From Sipunculus nudus (taxonomy: Eukaryota > Annelida > Sipuncula > Golfingiida > Sipunculidae), in NCBI GenBank assembly GCA_026874595.1, contig CM049306.1, positions 3,428,019 to 3,492,018 on the forward strand: a stretch of 64,000 nucleotides of DNA, in the 5' to 3' direction. Every line of letters starts with the position of its first letter. Position 1 is the stretch's first letter. Positions 1-12,200 of this stretch are shown piece after piece. The notes beneath the pieces are model-generated. The model did not search any database, was not told the origin of the DNA, and saw nothing but the letters and a program-made list of their open reading frames with translations. A program made the position numbers and the translations under genes.

Positions 1-213
1 GACGCCAGGAAAAATCGGATATAAGCCCCTGTTACGTAGTCTGAAAATGGAATGGAACTCTGCAGATGTACACATACTTTATTAAGCAATGCATTAAAGA
101 ATAGAGGCGGTTACCTCCACACAAAAAAAATAAAAAAAAATAAGTGTGAATCTCTTCAGCAGTGGTCTGCTTTTTTATGTCAAGTACATGCATCATGTCT
201 TTACAACTTGCAG

Positions 214-3200
214 GGACCATTGGTGTGATGATCACCGCATCTCATAACCCTGAGGAGGACAACGGCGTGAAGCTGGTAGACCCTATGGGGGAGATGCTAG
301 AGATGGCTTGGGAAAAGTTTGCTACTCAGCTGGCTAATGTCAGGTCAGAAAATTCTTATAAACACAAACATGCTACTCAGCTGGCTAATGTCAGGTCAGA
401 AAATTCTCATAAACACAAACATGCTACTCAGCTGGCTAATGTCAGGTCAAAAAATTCTTATAAAGACAAACATGCTACCCAGCTGGCTAATGTCAGGTCA
501 GAAAATTCTTATAAAGAGAAACATGCTACTCAGCTGGCTAATGTCAGGTCAGAAAATTCTTATAAAGACAAACATGCTACTCAGCTGGCTAATGTCAGGT
601 CAGAAAATTCTTATAAAGACAAACATGCTACTCAGCTGGCTAATGTCAGGTCAGAAAATTCTTATAAAGACAAACATGCTACTCAGCTGGCTAATGTCAG
701 GTCAGAAAATTCTTATAAAGACAAACATGCTACTCAGCTGGCTAATGTCAGGTCAGAAAATTCAAATAAGGAGAAACATGCTACTCAGCTGGCTAATGTC
801 AGGTCAGATAATTCTTATGAAGAGAAACATGATAGAAATGCAGTAGGCATAGTTCGCTAAGTACTGTGATCACTGATGCCCGGTTAAACAGTTCATAAAC
901 ATGTACACTAATCATTAATGATGAAAACTCTTCCTTTTATTCATCTGTTAATCAGACAACTGCCTTGTGGTTACTGAGTTCATGCTGTTTTAACATTGGT
1001 TCTGCTGCATGTAAGAGTTAAGCAGACCTGATACTTTACCATCAGTAGATGACTTTAATACATCTTACTGAAGAGAATCTTATCCTTCAATAATATGTTA
1101 GCCAAGTGTTCTAAGTACCAAACAAGAGTTACATTCAGGTATCTGTATTATTTGCCTATAGTGATAAGATTATTTGTGTGACTTACCTTTAATATTTGCT
1201 GTCTGTTACACAGTGATGAGGAGATCAGTGCTGTGCTTCAGCAGATCATCCAGGAGTGCAGCATTGATGTGTCTGTGCCTGCCACAGTCGTGTACGCCAA
1301 GGATACCAGGTATATCTGTCACAGTCAAGAAGAAATAAGTAAGATAAAAATTCCCTGTTTAATAAAAGTTATTCAATGAATTACTTCCATATACCTCTTC
1401 TGTCTGGCAAATTTATGTTTTCCTCAGCTTTATAGCAAACCTAAGATTTTTCAGAAGTGTCTAAAAATTTTTCTTCAGTTATGAATCCATCTCTCAAAAT
1501 ATTCACCTGGTTTATCAAATTTACATTCAATGTGTGTCAAATAATGATTGGTTGATTTTCCTTTTTACAATATATTCTGCCTTCCTTATTTTTATACCCA
1601 ATAAGCAGTGTCATAAATTCAACAAAAGGGTCATATTATTTTTATTAAAAGACCATGCATGTTATTAACACAACCAGTGGTATACAGTCGTTCTGTTTGT
1701 ACCATGTACTCAAGTAAAACACGTCCCCGGCACATACACACACAAACAGTACCTTCAGACATTTAGGGCCCTACTTTGTTTTCAGTTTAATTCTGGTGTC
1801 ACAGAGTACAGTGTTGTCATGAGCCTGTAATGCTTGTCAGATTCCTTCTTGGTTGGTGAATGACTGAAGGCAATGATGTTACACAAATTGTGACATTTGT
1901 TGATTTAATTCTGGGATGTTAAGCCACTGAGTGTCTGGCTGATATGAGCTCACTGTTTTAAATAAGTGTATCAGCCACAGGCATTGGTATGAACCTCTTA
2001 TGACTTGTCATATCATGTAAATAAGTGTATCAGCCACAGGCATTGGTATGAACCTCTTATGACGTGTCATATCATGTAAATAAGTGTATCAGCCCAAACA
2101 TTGGTATAAACCTCTAATGACATGTCATATCATGTATAATGGGGCCTCTGTATCCAGATGATAAAGTGCATGGCTGGTTAATAAGTGATTGTTCTGACCA
2201 GATACCATATAAAACACAAACTGGTAAAACAAAATAAAGCATTACAACAAAGATTGTTTATATAGAGATAGTCAGTATTTTTTAAGGCAAATTTTGTGAT
2301 GGAGAATTATCAAGCCTTTTTTGCTTACTTCATCAAGACAAGTGTGGTACCAGTTTTGTTATTGTTCATCCAGAGATATTTTGAAAATTTACAGTGTCTC
2401 TTCACAGCCATAGAATCCACATAAGAATCAAAGAATATAAAAATTGACTGATGTGTTAAATAGTTTATTTTCTGAGCAAAACTTAAGTGGTTTATTATAA
2501 TGACAAGTGTTGGCCTGTATATCTGATGATTTTTTCTAACTTTCAGACCAAGCAGTGTATCTCTGGCTAAGTCTCTCGATGATGGGATCTGTGCATTAGG
2601 AGGGGATGCTAAAGATTATGGTAAGATAAAAATTCTGACATTCTGATCTGATCTCTTCTTAATCAGTCCATTCTATTAACAGTCTGACAGAAGTGTAAAA
2701 ATTAAATGTTATTTTAAAAGGATGTCATTTGTTCATATCAAATTGTGTTCCTTTATCATATTGCCTGCATATTTGTCTGGTCTAGAAATTTTTTAAAGGT
2801 TCTAAGTGGACCACATAAAAATACAGGGAAAATTTGTAAAACAAAATAGTCTTATATGTAAAGAAACCTTTTTCCAAATCCAGTCAATATTTGAGTGGTT
2901 ATAGAGTGCTCATGTAGGGTGCAGTGTATATGACTCACTGTATGGGTTCACTGCAGTGCTCATGCAGGGTACAGTGTATATGACTCACTGTATGGGTTAA
3001 CTGCAGTGCTCATGTAGCTTACAGTGTATATGACTCACTGTATGGGTTCACTGCAGTGCTCATGTAGGGTACAGTGTATATGACTCACTGTATAGGTTCA
3101 CTGCAGTGCTCATGCAGGGTACAGTGTATATGACTCACTCTATGGGTTCACTGCAGTGCTCATGGATGGTACAGAGTATATGACTTACTGTAGGGGTTCA

Positions 3201-6200
3201 CTGCAGGGCTCCTGTAGGGTACAGTGTATATGACTCATTGTACGGCTTATCACTGCAGGTCTGCTGAGTACCCCCCAGCTTCACTACATGGTACGCTGCA
3301 TCAACACAGACCAGGCTTACGGTCAGCCCTGTGAGGAAGGCTACAACAACAAAATAAGTCACGCTTTTAAAACCCTCCGAGGACAGGTAGGTTCTAGCTT
3401 AGTCTGGCTGTTAATACATGTGTTAATAACCCAGGTCTTGTGATCTTGAGTTGTAGCTCTCCATTATAGGACTTGTATATTGTAGATACTGGTAGTATTA
3501 CTTTGATTTAAACCAAACTGATTTTGAGTATTGCTGAGTAAAAACAATGGCCCCTTATTGTTCTGTCTTACTAGTGGTTCGTTCCCGTTTGGGGCAAAAT
3601 AAATAACCATTTGAGCAAAAATATTCTTATTTTATATCGAGACAGTTCCTGATAGAATCTTCTTGGATTCACTCAGTTTAGTCACCTTATATATTTTCTG
3701 GAAGCTATATAGGAAATAACTTATTGAAAGTTAAACAATTGTTTAATTTCATGGTTGCTTAAACTTAAATTTGGTTGGTTCATACAATGCTTCATTGAAA
3801 TATATTTCCCTACAAAAATTGAAGAAATCATGCAGACTATTTCCCTAATTGTCACTTGCAGTAGTGAAATTATATTTGGTTGATTTTTAGTTAGATTTCA
3901 TACAGAAGATCTGAATTCTTAATAATAGTTGCATTAACTGCTTTTACTCCTTTGAACGATGCAATGCTTGTTAATCTGTGAGAGTTGATGTGTAAGACTG
4001 ATGGTGCCACCTGAAATTCCTTATTATCTATGAAAGATTAATGGTAATTTTGAGACTGACAAATAACAATCATGTCACATTTTTATATTTCACCACATAT
4101 TAAAAGGATATATATCTGTGTCATTATGGTAAGTTTTACCAAAATCAAGCAAATTGGTTCTTGCGATCAGTGAAATTTAATAATATTTTTAGTTTTAATT
4201 GCCTCATGTCTGAAGATATTCATACTACAGGCTAGTTTCTCTGACAGTTGCCTGGTCTGAAGATATTCATAATTTCTGAAGATCTGTCTGAAGATCTTTA
4301 TCATACGCAAAACTGATGGCACCACCTGCAACCATCGGTCTGTTTTATCTGCCGTAGGATAAAATCGCTCATATCTCGGCAGTGGTTTGACTTATCTGCT
4401 TAAAATTTTTGCAATTGTATACAACTTGGATAGCTTTCTGGATTATGTGGCAGGTGACACCACTTACATACATGTTTCGGCTGCAGACGTCCATGCTTAT
4501 TTGCAACACCTCTCTCTATTTCCCCTTGCCACTTAATCCATGCCTGACTTCAACCATCCAACTCTGGTTTCAGCGATACACGTAGTGGCTTGTAGACCAC
4601 CCATATTCTAGTTTCTCATTGACAGTTGCCTGGTCTGTAGATATTCATACTACAGGGTAGTTTCTCATTGACAGTTGCCTGGTCTGTAGATATTCATACT
4701 AAAGGCTAGTTTCTCATTTAGAGTAGCCTGGTCTGTAGATATTCATGCTACAGGGTAGTTTCTCATTGATGGTTGCCTGGTCTGTAGATATTCATGCTAC
4801 AGGCTAATTTCTCATTGATGGTTACCTGGTGTAGATATTCATACTACAGGGTAGTTTCTTATTGACAGTTGCCTGGTCTGTAGATATTCATACTACAGGG
4901 TAGTTTCTCATTGATGGTTGCCTGGTCTGTAGATATTCATGCTACAGGGTAGTTTCTCATTGATGGTTGCCTGGTCTGTAGATATTCATGCTAAAGGCTA
5001 ATTTCTCATTTAAGGTTACCTGGTGTAGATATTCATGCTACAGGGTAGTTTCTTATTGACAGTTGCCTGGTCTGTAGATATTCATACTAAAGGCTAGTTT
5101 CTCATTTAGAGTAGCCTGGTCTGTAGATATTCATGCTACAGGGTAGTTTCTCATTGATGGTTGCCTGGTCTGTAGATATTCATGCTACAGGCTAATTTCT
5201 CATTGATGGTTACCTGGTGTAGATATTCATACTACAAGTAGTTTCTTATTGACAGTTGCCTGGTCTGTAGATATTCATACTAAAGGCTAGTTTCTCATTT
5301 AGAGTAGCCTGGTCTGTAGATATTCATGCTACAGGGTAGTTTCTCATTGATGGTTACCTGGTCTGTAGATATTCATGCTACAGGCTAATTTCTCATTGAT
5401 GGTTACCTGGTGTAGATATTCATGCTACAGGGTAGTTTCTCATTGATGGTTGCCTGGTCTGTAGATATTCATACTAAAGGCTAGTTTCTCATTTAGAGTA
5501 GCCTGGTCTGTAGATATTCATGCTACAGGGTAGTTTCTCATTGACAGTTGCCTGGTCTGTAGATATTCATACTAAAGGCTAGTTTCTCATTTAGAGTAGC
5601 CTGGTCTGTAGATATTCATGCTACAGGGTAGTTTCTCATTGATGGTTGCCTGGTCTGTAGATATTCATGCTACAGGCTAATTTCTCATTGATGGTTACCT
5701 GGTGTAGATATTCATACTACAGGGTAGTTTCTTATTGACAGTTGCCTGGTCTGTAGATATTCATACTACAGGGTAGTTTCTCATTGATGGTTGCCTGGTC
5801 TGTAGATATTCATGCTACAGGGTAGTTTCTCATTGATGGTTGCCTGGTCTGTAGATATTCATGCTAAAGGCTAATTTCTCATTTAAGGTTACCTGGTGTA
5901 GATATTCATGCTACAGGGTAGTTTCTTATTGACAGTTGCCTGGTCTGTAGATATTCATACTAAAGGCTAGTTTCTCATTTAGAGTAGCCTGGTCTGTAGA
6001 TATTCATGCTACAGGGTAGTTTCTCATTGATGGTTGCCTGGTCTGTAGATATTCATGCTACAGGCTAATTTCTCATTGATGGTTACCTGGTGTAGATATT
6101 CATACTACAAGTAGTTTCTTATTGACAGTTGCCTGGTCTGTAGATATTCATACTAAAGGCTAGTTTCTCATTTAGAGTAGCCTGGTCTGTAGATATTCAT

Positions 6201-9200
6201 GCTACAGGGTAGTTTCTCATTGATGGTTGCCTGGTCTGTAGATATTCATGCTACAGGCTAATTTCTCATTGATGGTTACCTGGTGTAGATATTCATGCTA
6301 CAGGGTAGTTTCTCATTGATGGTTGCCTGGTCTGTAGATATTCATACTAAAGGCTAGTTTCTCATTTAGAGTAGCCTGGTCTGTAGATATTCATGCTACA
6401 GGGTAGTTTCTTATTGACAGTTGCCTGGTCTGTAGATATTCATACTAAAGGTTAGTTTCTCATTTAGAGTAGCCTGGTCTGTAGATATTCATGCTACAGG
6501 GTAGTTTCTCATTGATGGTTGCCTGGTCTGTAGATATTCATGCTACAGGCTAATTTCTCATTGATGGTTACCTGGTGTAGATATTCATACTACAGGGTAG
6601 TTTCTTATTGACAGTTGCCTGGTCTGTAGATATTCATACTAAAGGCTTGTTTCTCATTTAGAGTAGCCTGGTCTGTAGATATTCATGCTACAGGGTAGTT
6701 TCTTATTGACAGTTGCCTGGTCTGTAGATATTCATACTAAAGGCTAGTTTCTCATTTAGAGTAGCCTGGTCTGTAGATATTCATGCTACAGGGTAGTTTC
6801 TCATTGATGGTTGCCTGGTCTGTAGATATTCATGCTACAGGGTAATTTCTCATTGATGGTTACCTGGTGTAGATATTCATGCTACAGGGTAGTTTCTTAT
6901 TGACAGTTGCCTGGTCTGTAGATATTCATACTAAAGGCTAGTTTCTCATTTAGAGTAGCCTGGTCTGTAGATATTCATGCTACAGGGTAGTTTCTCATTG
7001 ATGGTTGCCTGGTCTGTAGATATTCATGCTACAGGCTAATTTCTCATTGATGGTTGCCTGGTCTGTAGATATTCATGCTACAGGGTAGTTTCTCATTGAT
7101 GGTTGCCTGGTCTGTAGATATTCATGCTACAGGGTAGTTTCTCATTGATGGTTACCTGGTGTAGATATTCATACTACAAGTAGTTTCTTATTGACAGTTG
7201 CCTGGTTCGAGATATTCATACTAAAGGCTAGTTTCTCATTTAGAGTAGCCTGGTCTGTAGATATTCATGCTACAGGGTAGTTTCTCATTGATGGTTGCCT
7301 GGTCTGTAGATATTCATGCTACAGGCTAATTTCTCATTGATGGTTACCTGGTGTAGATATTCATGCTACAGGGTAGTTTCTCATTGATGGTTGCCTGGTC
7401 TGTAGATATTCATACTAAAGGCTAGTTTCTCATTTAGAGTAGCCTGGTCTGTAGATATTCATGCTACAGGGTAGTTTCTTATTGACAGTTGCCTGGTCTG
7501 TAGATATTCATACTAAAGGCTAGTTTCTCATTTAGAGTAGCCTGGTCTGTAGATATTCATGCTACAGGGTAGTTTCTCATTGATGGTTGCCTGGTCTGTA
7601 GATATTCATGCTACAGGCTAATTTCTCATTGATGGTTACCTGGTGTAGATATTCATACTACAGGGTAGTTTCTTATTGACAGTTGCCTGGTCTGTAGATA
7701 TACATACTAAAGGCTAGTTTCTCATTTAGAGTAGCCTGGTCTGTAGATATTCATGCTACAGGGTAGTTTCTCATTGATGGTTGCCTGGTCTGTAGATATT
7801 CATGCTACAGGCTAATTTCTCATTGATGGTTACCTGGTGTAGATATTCATGCTACAGGGTAGTTTCTTATTGACAGTTGCCTGGTCTGTAGATATTCATA
7901 CTAAAGGCTAGTTTCTCATTTAGAGTAGCCTGGTCTGTAGATATTCATGCTACAGGGTAGTTTCTCATTGATGGTTGCCTGGTCTGTAGATATTCATGCT
8001 ACAGGCTAATTTCTCATTGATGGTTGCCTGGTCTGTAGATATTCATGCTACAGGGTAGTTTCTCATTGATGGTTGCCTAGTCAATATTCATGCTACAGGG
8101 TAGTTTCTCATTGATGGTTGCCTGGTCTGTAGATATTCATGCTACAGGGTAGTTTCTCATTGATGGTTGCCTGGTCTGTAGATATTCATGCTACGGGCTA
8201 ATTTCTCATTGATGGTTACCTGGTGTAGATATTTATACTACAGGGTAGTTTCTTATTGACAGTTGCCTGGTCTGTAGATATTCATACTACAGGGTAGTTT
8301 CTCATTGATGGTTGCCTGGTCTGTAGATATTCATGCTACAGGGTAGTTTCTTATTGACAGTTGCCTGGTCTGTAGATATTCATGCTACAGGGTAGTTTCT
8401 TATTGACAGTTGCCTGGTCTGTAGATATTAATGCTACAGGGTAGTTTCTCATTGATGGTTGCCTGGTCTGTAGATATTCATGCTACAGGGTAGTTTCTCA
8501 TTGATGGTTGCCTGGTCTGTAGATATTCATGCTACAGGCTAATTTCTCATTGATGGTTGCCTGGTCTGTAGATATTCATGCTACAGGCTAATTTCTCATT
8601 GATGGTTACCTGGTGTAGATATTCATGCTACAGGGTAGTTTCTTATTGACAGTTGCCTGGTCTGTAGATATTCATACTAAAGGCTAGTTTCTCATTTAGA
8701 GTAGCCTGGTCTGTAGATATTCATGCTACAGGGTAGTTTCTCATTGATGGTTGCCTGGTCTGTAGATATTCATGCTACAGGCTAATTTCTCATTGATGGT
8801 TACCTGGTGTAGATATTCATACTACAGGGTAGTTTCTTATTGACAGTTGCCTGGTCTGTAGATATTCATACTAAAGGCTAGTTTCTCATTTAGAGTAGCC
8901 TGGTCTGTAAATATTCATGCTACAGGGTAGTTTCTCATTGATGATTGCCTGGTCTGTAGATATTCATGCTACAGGCTAATTTCTCATTGATGGTTACCTG
9001 GTGTAGATATTCATACTACAAGTAGTTTCTTATTGACAGTTGCCTGGGTTTTGAATCAATAGATAAATGTCTATTAAATCTGATATGTTCTGCAGGAACC
9101 CTCCCAGGGCAGCTACAAACCCATGGTGACAGTGGACGGTGCTAATGGAGTCGGAGCTCTCAAGGCCGCTCAGCTCAGCTCCTACCTCGGGAACAGCTTA

Positions 9201-12200
9201 AAGCTCAACATCCTGAATGATGGGTCCAGCGGTAAACTTAATCATATGGTGAGGTACCTCTGTGTAAAGCCTTACATTACTTATATATAATCAGTTAATC
9301 TTAATGTACAATATATAACGAATTAATATTTTAATGAGTTTAAACATTTAATAAACCATATTTATTGTTAGCAGTTCTGTATGATGTATTTTGACAAATT
9401 ACTGGTATATTTATTGGACTTTTCTTAATCATTTTCATTGATGTCATATAAAGATCTTTTTTTGTTACCTTTACCTTAATTGTATTCTTATGATTGTACT
9501 AAGTGAGGTGGTAATGATCACCTGATTTTTTCTAGATATTGGAGCTATTTAAACATCGGACACTTAATTAATTATTTTAATGTTTTTAAATTTTGGTGCA
9601 GGTTTTTTTGTAAATTCCATACAAGAATGTGTTCTTTGATTTTACAGTGTGGGGCAGACTTTGTCAAAGTCCAGCAGAAAGCACCTGAAGGTAAGACCAT
9701 ATCACAAATCTCTGTTACATTGACATAAATTATTAAGCATTGACTTAGTCAGTTTGGGGTAAAAAAAGCATAACACCTCAGAGCAGTCACAGATCAGTAG
9801 TTACATGACTGTGTATACAATACAGATCTGTATTTCAGGTGTGACCATGGTTAGAGAGGGCCAGTACCTGTTGTACAATGGGAATGTCACAGATCAGTAG
9901 TTACATGACTGTGTATACAATACAGATCTGTATTTCAGGTGTGACCATGGTTAGAGAGGGCCAGTACCTGTTGTACAATGGGGATGTCACAGATCAGCAG
10001 TTACATGACTGTGTTTACAATACAGATCTGTATTTCAGGTGTGACCATGGTGAGAGAGGGCCGGTACCTGTTGTGCAATGGGGATGTCACAGATCAGCAG
10101 TTACATGACTGTGTTTACGATACAGATCTGTATTTCAGGTGTGACCATGGTTAAAGAGGGCCGGTACCTGTTGTACAATGGGGATGTCACAGATCAGTAG
10201 TTACATGACTGTGTATACAATACAGATCTGTATTTAAGATGTGACCATGGTTAGAGAGGGCCAGTACCTGTTGTACAATGGGGATGTCACAGATCAGTAG
10301 TTACATGACTGTGTTTACAATACAGATCTGTATTTCAGGTGTGACCATGGTTAGAGAGGGCCGGTACCTGTTGTACAATGGGGATGTCACAGATCAGCAG
10401 TTACATGACTGTGTTTACAATACAGATCTGTATTTCAGGTGTGACCATGGTTAGAGAGGGCCGATACCTGTTGTACAATGGGGATGTCACAGATCAGTAG
10501 TTACATGACTGTGTTTACAATACAGATCTGTATTTCAGGTGTGACCATGGTTAGAGAGGGCCAGTACCTGTTGTACAATGGGGATGTCACAGATCAGCAG
10601 TTACATGACTTTGTTTACAATACAGATCTGTATTTCAGGTGTGACCATGGTTAGAGAAGGCCGGTACCTGTTGTACAATGGGGATGTCACAGATCAGCAG
10701 TTACATGACTGTGTTTACAATACAGATCTGTATTTCAGGTGTGACCATGGTTAGAGAGGGCCGGTACCTGTTGTAGAATGGGGATGTCACAGATCAGTAG
10801 TTACATGACTGTGTATACAATACAGATCTGTATTTCAGGTGTGACCATGGTTAGAGAGGGCCGGTACCTGTTGTACAATGGGGATGTCACAGATCAGCAG
10901 TTACATGACTGTGTATACAAAACAGATCTGTATTTCAGGTGTGACCATGGTTAGAGAGGGCCGGTACCTGTTGTAGAATGGGGATGTCACAGATCAGCAG
11001 TTACATGGCTGTGTTTACAATACAGATCTGTATTTCAGGTGTGGCCATGGTTAGAGAGGCCTGGTACCTGTTGTACAATGGGGATGTCACAGATCAGCAG
11101 TTACATGACTGTGTATACAATACAGATCTGTATTTCAGGTGTGACCATGGTTAGAGAGGGCCGGTACCTGTTGTACAATGGGGATGTCACAGATCAGCAG
11201 TTACATGACTGTGTTTACAATTCAGATCTGTATTTCAGGTGTGACCATGGTTAGAGAGGGCCGGTACCTGTTGTGCAATGGGGATGTCACAGATCAGCAG
11301 TTACATGACTGTGTTTACAATACAGATCTGTATTTCAGTTGTGACCATGGTTAGAGAGGGCCGGTACCTGTTGTACAATGGGGATGTCACAGATCAGCAG
11401 TTACATGACTGTGTTTACAATACAGATCTGTATTTCAGGTGTGACCATGGTTAGAGAGGGCCGGTATCTGTCGTTTGATGGGGATGCAGATCGTATTGTG
11501 TACTACTTCCTGGATGAGAGTGAGTTGGCCTGGTATTTACTGTCAGTATTTTTATTTAAAAGGAGTTAATATAAACCTTTACAGAGATTTCTGTTGTGAA
11601 TAAAACATTCTAGGTAGAATGAAAATTCAATTATATCAGTCCTGGTCATCAGGTATTTGCTTTCACATTTGATAAACCTCAGACATTTGAAGGATGTAAG
11701 GTGTATTAGCTAGAGCACTGTGCACTTTTGAATTTTTAATTGGACATACATTGAACCTTATTGATGATATTAAAAACTTACCCAATCAGCAAAACTATAC
11801 ATAAACAATTGCAACCTCTACATAGACATGTATTAGGTAATGACACAGCCAATACTTGTATCATTCAAGGATGTATATGTTTTTCTCTTCAGATGATAAA
11901 TTCAGGTTATTAGATGGAGACAAAATAGCTACATTGGTAAGTTGCATCAACATATAACATTTAACTGTATTTTTATAGCAGTTCCCTTTACATGGATTAA
12001 ATCAGTGTACATCCTGTATAATGAAGGAATGAAGGAAATGCCATGTAAACATCTGTAGCTGATGCAACATTTATTGTTAAATATCTCAGTGACAGAAAGG
12101 TCTTATTATTATCAGATACTTGTTTAAGGTCTATTGCAGTGACTTCATGGTTTATTTTGGGCATTCTGTAGCCATTAAATACAAGCCTTTTTGTGTTGAT

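Noticed and set aside
162-860. 232-codon open frame as a separate repeat protein
   Set aside because: It is the PGM3 exon 214-343 read on through its donor into the 51-bp array; upstream codons are intron.
9878-11569. Open frames with [13 protein letters not shown]-type repeats
   Set aside because: They are decoy copies of the acceptor and exon start of PGM3 exon 11439-11519 and contain intron sequence.
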